Shown: positions 1 through 7,880 of the stretch, piece after piece
Layout: each line of letters begins with the position of its first letter
How positions within the stretch are numbered: the stretch's first letter is position 1
DNA from: Coriobacteriia bacterium
GTDB lineage: Bacteria; Actinomycetota; Coriobacteriia; Anaerosomatales; Anaerosomataceae
Assembly: GCA_016933785.1 (NCBI GenBank)
Contig: JAFGAG010000010.1
Location: 1 to 41,722, forward strand
Direction: 5' to 3'
Length of the DNA stretch: 41,722 nt
Made by a program: the position numbers and the translations under genes
Notes under the pieces: model-generated
Databases searched by the model: none
Seen by the model: only the letters and a program-made list of their open reading frames with translations
Told to the model about the DNA's origin: nothing

Positions 1-2
1 CG

Positions 3-314
3 GGCGCCGCCGTGCCAGCGAAGTCACGTGAGGTGAAGCGGGCCGAGGCCGAGGAGCGCAACCGGCTCTATCGCGGCACCAAGGACGCCCGCCGACGGTT
101 GCAGTCGATCGACCGCGAGCTCGTCACCGTGCAGGGCCGCCACGACGAGCTGCTCGCGGTGCTCGGCGACCAGTCTATCTACGAGGACAAAGCCGCGTTC
201 GACGCCGCCCTGGCCGAGTACGCGACCGTGAAGCAGCGCCTCGGAACCCTCGAAGCCGAGTGGTTGGAGGTCTCCGAACGGATCGAGGCTCTGGAGGCCG
301 AGCGGGGGGCGTAG
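3..314 (+). CDS. ABC-F family ATPase, C-terminal fragment (cut by window start)
   Basis: Only the last ~104 residues are in the window. The frame stays open to the left edge, so the GTG at 12 is internal rather than a start. The peptide is highly charged and alpha-helical: two coiled-coil arms with a conserved bend around Q-S-I-Y-E-D, then E-Y-x-x-V-K-Q-R-L and E-W-L-E. This is the pattern of the C-terminal domain of Uup/EttA-like ABC-F proteins, in which a coiled coil follows the second nucleotide-binding domain. ABC-F proteins act on the ribosome in translation and antibiotic tolerance; no ATPase motif is inside the window. Assignment to a particular ABC-F subgroup is not possible from this tail. 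Confidence 0.75.
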   Translation, partial: GAAVPAKSREVKRAEAEERNRLYRGTKDARRRLQSIDRELVTVQGRHDELLAVLGDQSIYEDKAAFDAALAEYATVKQRLGTLEAEWLEVSERIEALEAERGA

Positions 315-361
315 CCGGGGGCGCTGTACGGCGAGTATTGTGAATTTTCCTGATGATGTTC

Positions 362-391
362 TTGCATAAGAGCCGCTGCGATGGCTATAAT
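362..391 (+). promoter_or_regulatory. Sigma-70-type promoter for a short transcript
   Basis: TTGCAT at 362-367 and a perfect TATAAT at 386-391 are separated by 18 bp. The predicted transcription start is near 398, a few bases before a small hairpin and about 30 bases before a strong terminator. No open reading frame starts at a sensible distance, so the promoter seems to serve a short untranslated RNA or an attenuated leader. Confidence 0.65.
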
Positions 392-397
392 GCCTTC

Positions 398-465
398 AGA
401 GTTGCTTCGGCAACCCCTTACCCCTGAGCCTCAAGGTGCCGGCCTTGAGGCTCTCCCTTTTCTCG
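398..465 (+). ncRNA. Candidate C-rich small RNA
   Basis: This is the segment between the promoter at 362-391 and the terminator. It contains a hairpin GTTGC-TTCG-GCAAC (401-414), capped by a UUCG tetraloop. A single-stranded C-rich linker follows (CCCCTTACCCCT, 414-425), then the 11-bp terminator stem. Two stable hairpins joined by a C-rich linker is the layout of several small RNAs that pair with purine-rich ribosome binding sites. The alternative is a leader with premature termination upstream of the FlgM-like gene. No family was recognised. Confidence 0.45.
426..461 (+). terminator. Rho-independent terminator
   Basis: There is a perfect 11-bp stem, GAGCCTCAAGG (426-436) with CCTTGAGGCTC (443-453), a 6-base loop and a pyrimidine tract ending in TTTT (458-461). 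It lies 112 bp after the ABC-F stop and directly after the candidate small RNA. It probably ends both transcripts. Confidence 0.75.
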
Positions 466-570
466 GGCCTTTCGCGCGCGTCATCTCCACGACACCGTTC
501 GGCAGCTACTGTATCAGCCGTGGTAGCCGTCACATGCCGACCGTCCATCGATTTCTACCGTTTGCACCCT

Positions 571-597
571 TAAGGATGCTGGGTGACCGGACGATAG
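571..597 (+). promoter_or_regulatory. Sigma-28 (FliA/SigD)-like promoter candidate
   Basis: TAAG (571-574), a 15-bp spacer and GACGATAG (590-597) resemble the flagellar sigma-28 consensus TAAA-N15-GCCGATAA. The predicted start point is about 604, at the first codon of the FlgM-like gene. Either the message is leaderless or the real control lies elsewhere. The match and its position before an anti-sigma-28-like gene support each other, but no flagellar gene is visible in the window. Confidence 0.4.
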
Positions 598-604
598 AGA
601 GTGC

Positions 605-862
605 ATGATGATCTCAGACGAACAGGTGCGACGCGTCGCCGAATGCCTCAAGGCCGATCGGGCTTCCGGTGCCGTGCCAGCTCCCCACACACGACCCGAT
701 CCCTCGCTCGTCGCCGGTATCGTCGACATGCTTCGCGACGTGCCGGAGCTCCGGCCTGACCGCATGGAGCACGCCCGGCAGATGATCGACGGAAACATGC
801 CCGATTCCGGCGCGCTCGCCTCCAAGCTCGTGGGTCGGGTGCTCTCCGACTCGCTCCGCTAG
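605..862 (+). CDS. flgM: FlgM-like anti-sigma factor (small protein)
   Basis: An 85-residue protein. Its C-terminal half (R-x-x-x-A-R-Q-M-I-D-G, then A-S-K-L-V-G-R-V-L-S-D-S-L) matches the arrangement in FlgM, in which two short helices bind flagellar sigma-28. The N-terminus is polar and low in complexity, as expected of a largely unfolded anti-sigma factor. FlgM normally holds sigma-28 inactive until the hook is finished and is then exported. A sigma-28-like promoter directly abuts the start. ATG at 605 and ATG at 608 are both possible starts; the AGAGAG upstream is a weak ribosome site. No other flagellar gene is near, so the assignment rests on the C-terminal pattern. Confidence 0.55.
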   Translation: MMISDEQVRRVAECLKADRASGAVPAPHTRPDPSLVAGIVDMLRDVPELRPDRMEHARQMIDGNMPDSGALASKLVGRVLSDSLR

Positions 863-888
863 GGGCACCCGCCCACACCGTACCGCAG

Positions 889-920
889 GCGCGGAGCCCC
901 ACGAGGGGCCCCGCGCTTCT
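889..920 (+). terminator. Terminator-like hairpin after the FlgM-like gene
   Basis: GCGCGG (889-894) pairs with CCGCGC (911-916) and an inner CCCC (897-900) pairs with GGGG (905-908). TTCT follows. The stem is very GC-rich and the U tract is short, so termination may be partial. Confidence 0.5.
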
Positions 921-985
921 GCTACGATTGGCGGTGCGTCTCGTGAGGCGCGCGGGTGTCTGCAACGACGCGCGAAAGGGTCCCT

Positions 986-2656
986 GTGGAGTACAAGCGG
1001 GAACGTCTCGGTGAGGTCCTCGTGCGCTCGGGAGTACTCACCTCCGAGCAGCTGGCGGAGGCGCTCGAGAGTCAGGCCACGCACGGCGGCAAGCTCGGGG
1101 AGATCCTCGTCAAGGACGACTTCGCCGACGCGGAGACCATCGCCCGGTCGCTCGCCGAGCAGAAGGGTCTCGACTACATCAGTCTGCTCACCTACCCGGT
1201 GGACCGCGACGCCGCGTCCTACCTGTCCGAGCGTGTCGCCCGGCGACTGCAGGCGATCCCGATCGGCTTCATCGATGGTGAGGTCGTCCTGGCGATGGCC
1301 GATCCGCTCGACATCGAAGCCATCGACGACGTTCGGCTGCGTACGGGGCGGCAGGTCGTGCCGGTGGTCACCACGCCGGCACAGATCGAGTACGCGATCG
1401 ACAAGTTCGTCACCTCGGCAGATGCCTTCGAGGACCTCTCCGAGATCGTCACCGACAGCGGGCAGGAGGAGGTCGTCCCGGTCGGCGACGAGGATGTCCC
1501 GGTGGTGCGCCTCGTCAACCAGCTGATCCGCGAGGCCGTCCACGACCATGCCAGCGACATCCACATCGAACCCGGTCCGCACAGCGTGCGCGTCCGCTTC
1601 CGCGTGGACGGCGTGCTGCACGAGGTCGTGTCGGTGCCCGTCTCGGCACGCGCCGGACTTCTGAGCCGTGTGAAGGTCATGGCCGAGATGGATATCGCCG
1701 AGCGACGCCGCCCGCAAGACGGCCGCATCGGCCTGCTCGTGGACGGCCGCGTCGTGGACATGCGCGTGGCCACCCTTCCCACGCCGTTTGGCGAGACGAT
1801 CGTCATCCGGCTGCTCAACCACGAGGAGGAGCAGCCGACGGTCGAGGACCTCGGTATGCGCGAGGAGCATCGCAAGCAGCTGGAGCGGTTCCTCGCACGT
1901 CCCTACGGCGAGATCCTCGTGTCCGGTCCCACCGGTTCGGGCAAGTCGACCACGCTGTACGCATGCCTGATGCAGATCAACTCTCCCGAACGGAAGATCA
2001 TCACGATCGAGGATCCGATCGAGCTGCAGATCGAGGGCATCACACAGATGGCGGTGAACGCTCACATCGGGCTCACCTTCGCCACACTGCTGCGCACCGT
2101 CCTGCGCGCCGACCCGGATGTCGTGATGGTCGGCGAGATCCGCGATGCCGAGACCGCACAGATCGCCACGCGTGCGGCGCTCACGGGGCACCTGGTGCTC
2201 TCCTCCATCCACACCAACGACGCTCCCTCGGCGCTCACACGGCTCTCCGACATGGAGGTGGCGCCGTTCATCGCCTCGAGTGCGCTGATCGGCGTGGTCG
2301 CTCAGCGGCTCGTGCGCAAGCTGTGCCCCGCATGCAAGGAGCAGAAGCGTGTCACCAAAGACATGCTGGCCGCATTCGACCTCACCGCCGACGAGCTCAA
2401 GGCCAAGACGATCAGCGTGGCGCATCCCGGCGGCTGCGACGAGTGCTATGGCACGGGTTACCGCGGGAGGACGGGAATCTTCGAGGTGATGGAGATGGAC
2501 GACGAGCTCGAGCGGTTGTTCCTGGCCGAGGCGCCGTCAGAGGCGATCCGGGCCGCGGCGCTCGAGGCCGGAATGCAGACGCTCCGCCAGGATGCGCTCA
2601 TCAAGGTGTCCGAGGGCGTGACGTCGCTCGAGGAGGTCATGCGGGTCATCGTGTAG
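986..2656 (+). CDS. pilB: Type IV pilus / type II secretion assembly ATPase (GspE/PilB)
   Basis: A hexameric cytoplasmic ATPase that drives pilin assembly. The N-terminus carries two MshEN motifs: R-L-G-E-V-L-V-x-x-G ending in L-E-S-Q, then K-L-G-E-I-L-V ending in L-A-E-Q. This type of domain binds cyclic di-GMP. The core has Walker A GPTGSGKST (residue 314 on) and the Walker B region D-P-D-V-V-M-V-G-E-I-R-D (around 376). A four-cysteine zinc site follows, with CPAC at 447 and CDEC at 484. GTG at 986 is preferred because AAAGGG lies 5 bases upstream; GTG at 956 would add ten residues. No pilC, pilT or pilin gene is adjacent, and deoB follows 19 bp on. Confidence 0.93.
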   Translation: MEYKRERLGEVLVRSGVLTSEQLAEALESQATHGGKLGEILVKDDFADAETIARSLAEQKGLDYISLLTYPVDRDAASYLSERVARRLQAIPIGFIDGEVVLAMADPLDIEAIDDVRLRTGRQVVPVVTTPAQIEYAIDKFVTSADAFEDLSEIVTDSGQEEVVPVGDEDVPVVRLVNQLIREAVHDHASDIHIEPGPHSVRVRFRVDGVLHEVVSVPVSARAGLLSRVKVMAEMDIAERRRPQDGRIGLLVDGRVVDMRVATLPTPFGETIVIRLLNHEEEQPTVEDLGMREEHRKQLERFLARPYGEILVSGPTGSGKSTTLYACLMQINSPERKIITIEDPIELQIEGITQMAVNAHIGLTFATLLRTVLRADPDVVMVGEIRDAETAQIATRAALTGHLVLSSIHTNDAPSALTRLSDMEVAPFIASSALIGVVAQRLVRKLCPACKEQKRVTKDMLAAFDLTADELKAKTISVAHPGGCDECYGTGYRGRTGIFEVMEMDDELERLFLAEAPSEAIRAAALEAGMQTLRQDALIKVSEGVTSLEEVMRVIV

Positions 2657-2675
2657 CCGGTCGAGTGGAGGCGCC

Positions 2676-3881
2676 ATGACAGGGACCGTGCGGGATCCGA
2701 GGGCGATCGTGCTCGTGCTCGACAGCGTGGGAGCCGGGGAGCTCCCTGACGCTGCGGAGTACGGTGACGTGGGATCCAACACGCTCGGCAACACGGCGGC
2801 CGCCGTGGGCGGGCTTGCGATGCCCAACCTCGGCGCGATGGGCCTCGGCAACATCACGGACATCCTCGGCGTGTCGCCACGGGTTGATACGGTCGGGTCC
2901 TGGGGCAAGAACGCCGAGCGCTCCGCGGGAAAGGACACCACCACCGGCCACTGGGAGATGATGGGAGTGGTGCTCGAGCACGCGTTCCCCACCTACCCGC
3001 AGGGGTTCCCGGACGACGTGATCGCCGAGTTCTGCCGGCTGACGGGCTACGAAGGTGTGCTCGGCAACACCGTGGCCAGCGGCACCGTCATCATCAACGA
3101 GCTCGGCGACGAGCATATGGCCAGCGGCCTGCCCATCGTGTACACCTCGGCAGACTCGGTGTTCCAGATCGCGGCCCACGAAGAGCGTTTCGGGCTGGAC
3201 GAGCTCTATCGCGTGAGCGAGATCGCCCGGGAGATGCTGGTGGGCGAGCACCATGTGGGGCGTGTGATCGCACGGCCGTTCGTGGGGCCGGACGAGAGCG
3301 GTACCTACACGCGCACGCACCGGCGGCGCGACTATGCGGTCAAGCCGTTCGAGCCGACGGTGCTCGACCTGCTGCAGGACGGCGGCGTGCCGGTCTTCGG
3401 CGTGGGCAAGATCGGCGACATCTTCGCATGGCAGGGAATCACGTCCTCGCCGCACGTGACCGACAACATGGACGGATTCGACAAGCTGCTCGCCGAGGTC
3501 CGCCGCCCCGAGCGGGGATTCGTCTTCTGCAACCTCGTGGACTTCGACATGCTGTGGGGTCACCGCAACGACGCGCAGTCCTACGCGGCCGGGCTCGAGG
3601 CGGTCGACCGGCGCATGCCCGAGCTGCTGGACGCGATGGTCGACGGTGACTTGCTCATCATCACCGCGGATCACGGCTGCGACCCCACCACCGAGTGGTC
3701 CACCGACCACAGCCGCGAGTACACGCCACTCATCGTGAAGGTGAAGGGCGTGGACGCCGGTGTGGATCTGGGCATACGTGAGACCTTCGGCGACATCGGG
3801 GAGACGGTGCTCGACTTCTACGGCCTGCGTGACCGGTGCGGCCGGGGAACGTCGTTCCTCAGGGAGGTGCGCGGACGGTGA
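2676..3881 (+). CDS. deoB: Phosphopentomutase
   Basis: Interconverts ribose or deoxyribose 1-phosphate and 5-phosphate, linking nucleoside breakdown to the pentose phosphate pathway. The 401-residue length fits the family. It belongs to the alkaline phosphatase fold: an N-terminal metal site V-L-D-S-V-G-A-G-E, the phosphorylated threonine segment G-K-D-T-T-T-G-H-W-E (around 85-94), and the C-terminal metal site I-T-A-D-H-G-C-D-P-T with T-D-H-S-R-E-Y-T-P. GGAGG precedes the ATG. The stop overlaps the GTG of the pyrimidine-nucleoside phosphorylase gene, so the two are translationally coupled and work in sequence: phosphorylase makes the pentose 1-phosphate that this enzyme uses. Confidence 0.96.
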   Translation: MTGTVRDPRAIVLVLDSVGAGELPDAAEYGDVGSNTLGNTAAAVGGLAMPNLGAMGLGNITDILGVSPRVDTVGSWGKNAERSAGKDTTTGHWEMMGVVLEHAFPTYPQGFPDDVIAEFCRLTGYEGVLGNTVASGTVIINELGDEHMASGLPIVYTSADSVFQIAAHEERFGLDELYRVSEIAREMLVGEHHVGRVIARPFVGPDESGTYTRTHRRRDYAVKPFEPTVLDLLQDGGVPVFGVGKIGDIFAWQGITSSPHVTDNMDGFDKLLAEVRRPERGFVFCNLVDFDMLWGHRNDAQSYAAGLEAVDRRMPELLDAMVDGDLLIITADHGCDPTTEWSTDHSREYTPLIVKVKGVDAGVDLGIRETFGDIGETVLDFYGLRDRCGRGTSFLREVRGR

Positions 3882-5179
3882 AGTCGCTCGAGGAGCTGAT
3901 CGAGATCAAGCGAGACGGCGGGACGCACAGCGCGCAGGAGCTGCAGCGGCTCGTGTCGGCGTTCGTCTCAGGTGAAATGCCCGACTACCAGATGGCGGCG
4001 TGGCTTATGGCCGCATTCATCCGCGGGCTCGACAGTGCCGAGACGGCCGCGCTCACCGAGGCGATGGCGCGCTCGGGCAGGATGGTCGACCTCTCGAGCA
4101 TCCCGGGCATCAAGGTGGACAAGCACTCGACCGGCGGGGTAGGCGACACGACCACCCTCGTGCTGGCGCCGCTCGTGGCGAGCTGCGGCGTGCCCGTGGC
4201 CAAGATGAGCGGACGCGGTCTGGGCTTCACCGGGGGCACGCTCGACAAGCTGGAGTCGATCCCGGGCTTCAAGGTCACGCTCGAGCCCGAGGACTTCCTC
4301 CGGCAGGTGCGCGACGTGGGGCTCGCGGTCATCGGTCAGAGCCCCGATGTGGACCCGGCCGACAAGAAGATGTACGCGCTCCGTGACGTGACGGCCACGG
4401 TGCCCTCGGTGCCACTGATCGTTGGTTCGATCATCTCGAAGAAGGTGGCAGGCGGCGCCGACGCCATTGTGCTCGACGTGAAGGTGGGCTCCGGTGCATT
4501 CATGAAGACCGAGGCCGACGCCCGAGTGCTCGCCGCCGAACTCGCGCGTGTGGGCGAGCTGCTCGGCCGTCAGGTCGTCTGCATCCTCACCGACATGGAT
4601 CAGCCGCTGGGGCGCGCCGTGGGCAACGCGCTCGAGGTCCGGGAGGCGATCGCAACGCTCAAGGGCGAGGGCCCGGCCGACCTGACCGAGCTCTGCCTCG
4701 TGTTCGCGTCCAAGATGCTGGTGCTCGGTGCGCGAGCCGCCGACGAGCGCGAAGCGCGCGACCTGCTGCTCGACTCCATCGCCACCGGCAGCGCGATCGA
4801 TTCATTCCGCGCCTGGGTACACGCGCAGGGTGGGGACGAGCGGGTGGCCGACGACGTGTCGCTGCTGCCGATCGGTGCGCATACGCGCGAGGTGCTCGCG
4901 GAGCGTGGCGGGTGGGTCGCGGGATTCGACGCCGAGGGCGTTGGCCGCGCCGCGATGGCCACGGGCGCGGGACGCGTCCGTAAGGAAGACGATATCGATC
5001 CGGGCGCCGGACTCGAGCTTGCGGTGAAGACGGGGGAGCGCGTCGAGGCTGGAGTGGTGCTCGCCACGCTCTACACCTCGGATCCGGGGACGCTCGATGA
5101 GGCCGAGGCGCGCCTGCGAGAAGCGATCCGCATCGGCGATGACGAGGTCGAGCCGCCGCCGCTGTTCCTGGAGGCGTAG
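3878..5179 (+). CDS. pdp: Pyrimidine-nucleoside (thymidine) phosphorylase
   Basis: Splits uridine or thymidine with phosphate to give the free base and pentose 1-phosphate. The family signature around D-K-H-S-T-G-G-V-G-D (near residue 82) binds phosphate. S-G-R-G-L-G-F-T-G-G-T-L-D-K-L-E and L-D-V-K-V-G-S-G-A-F-M follow in the usual order. The C-terminal barrel-sandwich part ends near residue 433. The chosen start is GTG 3878 (overlapping the deoB stop, with AGGGAGG about 10 bases upstream), not the ATG at 3836. Both deoA and pdp families share these motifs; Gram-positive enzymes usually accept both thymidine and uridine. Confidence 0.94.
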   Translation: MKSLEELIEIKRDGGTHSAQELQRLVSAFVSGEMPDYQMAAWLMAAFIRGLDSAETAALTEAMARSGRMVDLSSIPGIKVDKHSTGGVGDTTTLVLAPLVASCGVPVAKMSGRGLGFTGGTLDKLESIPGFKVTLEPEDFLRQVRDVGLAVIGQSPDVDPADKKMYALRDVTATVPSVPLIVGSIISKKVAGGADAIVLDVKVGSGAFMKTEADARVLAAELARVGELLGRQVVCILTDMDQPLGRAVGNALEVREAIATLKGEGPADLTELCLVFASKMLVLGARAADEREARDLLLDSIATGSAIDSFRAWVHAQGGDERVADDVSLLPIGAHTREVLAERGGWVAGFDAEGVGRAAMATGAGRVRKEDDIDPGAGLELAVKTGERVEAGVVLATLYTSDPGTLDEAEARLREAIRIGDDEVEPPPLFLEA

Positions 5180-5222
5180 TCGCTATGGTGCGCGCAGCGG
5201 CCGCCGCGGCAGGCGGCGCGTG

Positions 5223-7868
5223 ATGAGCCGCCGGACCGGACGGCCGCCCGCGCCGGTGACCGGGCTTGCGGTGGGGCACGCCAACCCCGACTTCGACGCG
5301 TACGCCGCGATGGTGGCGGCGACCAAGCTCTACGAGGGGACGCGTGCGGTCTACCTCGGCAGCCAGAACGCCAACGTGCGCGAGTTCCACAACCTGCACG
5401 AGGAGTTCGTGCCGTTCGTGGACCTGAGGTCGATCGAGTTCGACTTGGTCGAACGCGTGATCATGGTCGACACGCGCGATCCGGGCCGGATCGGCGAGAT
5501 CGGTGCGGTGGTGACGCGTCCGGGCGTGGAGGTCATCGTCTACGACCACCACCCACGTCAGGCGGACGACATCGAACCCGCCGAGGACCGGTCGATGATG
5601 GTGGGAGCCACGACCTCGATCCTCACCCACGAGATCCACGACCGTGGCATCGCGCTCACACCGCTCGAGGCCACCGTGCTGCTGCTGGGCATCCACGAGG
5701 ACACCGGGTCGCTCACGTACCCGGGGACGACCGCGTACGACGTCCAGGCCGCCGCGTACCTGATGGAGGCGGGCGCCGAGATCGAGGTGCTCAACCAGTT
5801 CCTGTCACGTTCGCTCGACGCGCAGCAGCGTGGCGTGCTCGATCAGCTGCTCGACACGCTCAGCGTGTGGGAGGTCAACGGTCAGGAGATCGCGGTCTGC
5901 ACCGCGCGTGTGGGTGAGTACGTGGACTCAGCGGCGGTGCTCACCCACTACATTTGCGAGGACCTCGGCTACCGGGTGGCGATCGCGCTGATCGAGATGC
6001 CGGAGCGACTGCAGGTGGTGGGTCGCAGCCGGCTCGCATCGGTGGACATCGCGGCAGTCTTCAAACATATCGGTGGCGGCGGGCACCCGCAGGCCGCCTC
6101 CGCCGCGGTCCGGGATGGCTCACTCGACGAGCTTCTCGTGCGGCTGCGGGACGCCCTCTTCCTCGAGGTGCAGCCGCCACTGACCGCGCTCGAGATCGCG
6201 TCGGCGCCCGTGCGGTCGATATCCCCCGGTCAGTCGATGGCCGAGGCGGGGGCGATCATGGCCCGCTGGGGTCATGGCGGGCTGCCGGTGATCGAGGACG
6301 GCCGCCTCGTGGGCATGGTCACGCGCAAGGACGTGGACAAGGCCGCCCGGCACGGACTTGGCCATGCTCCCGCCACGGGTTTCATGGCCCGCGAGCCGCG
6401 CACGGTGGGGCCGGAGGCCGACATCGCCGAGCTCGAACGGCTGCTGGTGCGCACGGGCATCGGGCGGCTGCCGGTGGTGGAGGGCGAGCGTGTGGTGGGT
6501 ATCGTGACCCGCAAGGACCTCTTGCGGGCCCAGCACGGGGAGACGTATCTCGACTACAAGCAGAACCGTCGGCACCAGGAGGCCACGCGCACGGTGCTCG
6601 CTTCCATCGATCGCCTGCCGGCCGACGCGCGCGATGCCGTAAGCACCCTCGGCCGGCATGCCGCCGCGGCAGGGGTGCGCGCACACGCGGTCGGCGGGTT
6701 CGTGCGCGACATGCTGCTGGGACGCGAGAACCTCGACATCGACATCGTGGTAGAAGGGGACGGCCTCGAGTTCGCGCGCGAGGCGGGCGAGCGGCTCGGC
6801 AAGCGCGTGAAGGTGCACAGGCGCTTCGGCACGGCTGTACTCGTGTGGTCCAAGACGCTGCATGTGGATATCACGAGCGCGCGCACCGAGTACTACCAAC
6901 GGCCGGGTGCGCTACCCACCGTGGAGCGCTCGTCGCTCCGGCAGGACCTCTTCCGGCGCGACTTCTCGATCAACGCGATGGCCGTCGACATCGACCCCGG
7001 GCGGTTCGGTCGCATCGCCGACCCCTTCGGCGGCCTGCACGACCTCGAGCACGGCGTGATCCGCTCGCTCCACTCGCTCTCCTTCGTGGAGGATCCCACA
7101 CGCGTGCTGCGAGCGCTCCGCTTCGAGCAGAAGTTCGGCTTCCGCATCGACCCGTCGACCGACGCGCTCATGCGCCAAGCCGTCGACATGGGCATGCTCG
7201 AGGAGGTGAGCGGCGCCCGGTTGCGCGAGGAACTGCTCGACATCATCGACGAGGAGGGCGTCGCCGCGATCCTCGGCCGGTGTCAGGATGTGGGCGTGCT
7301 CGGGTCGCTCGGCCCGGAGGGTGCCCCCAGCGAGCGCGTGATCGCCGACGTGGCAGCGTGCGCGGCAGCGTATGACGAGGTCGCCGCTACGTGGGTCCTG
7401 CCGCCACGCCGCCGCACGCTGCTGGTGACGGCGCTTGTCGCCTCAGCCGGCAAGACCGCCGCCGACCGCTGGTGCCGCCGCATGCGTTTCGGACGCGAGT
7501 ACACCGTGCCAGCTGTGCTCACTGCAGAGCGTGCCGGGGCGCTCTCGACGAGGCTGCGCGATGGCCGCAAGATGCGTCCGAGTCGGCTGTACTACTCGCT
7601 CGACGGACTGCCCGCCGAGACGCTCGCGTACCTGTGGGCCACCGCGGCGCCGCGCGTACGGGAGCGTGTCGCCACGTACGTGCACCAGCTCTCGGCGGTC
7701 CGCCCGGCCGTGAGCGGCGAGGACCTCATCGCACTCGGGGTGGAGCCGGGCCCGGCGTTTGCTGGTATCCTTGCCCAGGCCCGTGCCGACCGGCTCGATG
7801 AGAAGGCCGTGGGGCGCGCGGCAGAACTCGCCAATCTGGAGCGGCTCGCCAAACGCGGGGCGCGTTAA
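5223..7868 (+). CDS. DHH phosphoesterase - CBS pair - CCA-adding/poly(A) polymerase fusion
   Basis: About 881 residues in three modules. Residues 1-310 are a DHH/DHHA1 phosphoesterase (H-A-N-P-D-F-D, D-H-H-P-R-Q, G-I-H-E-D-T-G-S, G-G-G-H-P-Q-A-A). Residues ~325-440 hold two CBS domains, which commonly sense adenine nucleotides. Residues ~485-880 are a class II nucleotidyltransferase (G-G-F-V-R-D-M-L-L-G-R, catalytic D-I-D-I, then R-R-D-F-S-I-N-A-M-A and E-D-P-T-R-V-L-R). The last module adds CCA to tRNA 3' ends or tails RNA; the first resembles nanoRNases and exopolyphosphatases. This architecture is known in several deep-branching lineages. ATG 5223 follows an in-frame GTG at 5220; either may start. 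Confidence 0.92.
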   Translation: MSRRTGRPPAPVTGLAVGHANPDFDAYAAMVAATKLYEGTRAVYLGSQNANVREFHNLHEEFVPFVDLRSIEFDLVERVIMVDTRDPGRIGEIGAVVTRPGVEVIVYDHHPRQADDIEPAEDRSMMVGATTSILTHEIHDRGIALTPLEATVLLLGIHEDTGSLTYPGTTAYDVQAAAYLMEAGAEIEVLNQFLSRSLDAQQRGVLDQLLDTLSVWEVNGQEIAVCTARVGEYVDSAAVLTHYICEDLGYRVAIALIEMPERLQVVGRSRLASVDIAAVFKHIGGGGHPQAASAAVRDGSLDELLVRLRDALFLEVQPPLTALEIASAPVRSISPGQSMAEAGAIMARWGHGGLPVIEDGRLVGMVTRKDVDKAARHGLGHAPATGFMAREPRTVGPEADIAELERLLVRTGIGRLPVVEGERVVGIVTRKDLLRAQHGETYLDYKQNRRHQEATRTVLASIDRLPADARDAVSTLGRHAAAAGVRAHAVGGFVRDMLLGRENLDIDIVVEGDGLEFAREAGERLGKRVKVHRRFGTAVLVWSKTLHVDITSARTEYYQRPGALPTVERSSLRQDLFRRDFSINAMAVDIDPGRFGRIADPFGGLHDLEHGVIRSLHSLSFVEDPTRVLRALRFEQKFGFRIDPSTDALMRQAVDMGMLEEVSGARLREELLDIIDEEGVAAILGRCQDVGVLGSLGPEGAPSERVIADVAACAAAYDEVAATWVLPPRRRTLLVTALVASAGKTAADRWCRRMRFGREYTVPAVLTAERAGALSTRLRDGRKMRPSRLYYSLDGLPAETLAYLWATAAPRVRERVATYVHQLSAVRPAVSGEDLIALGVEPGPAFAGILAQARADRLDEKAVGRAAELANLERLAKRGAR

Positions 7869-7880
7869 GGGGTCTCACGT

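Noticed and set aside
381-608. A 75-codon plus-strand open frame before flgM
   Set aside because: It begins inside the promoter, reads through the terminator and lacks a ribosome site.
614-2425. A 603-codon open frame on the minus strand opposite flgM and pilB
   Set aside because: It mirrors the third-position GC bias of pilB, is very rich in His, Arg and Asp, has no motif or ribosome site, and lies entirely over well-identified genes.
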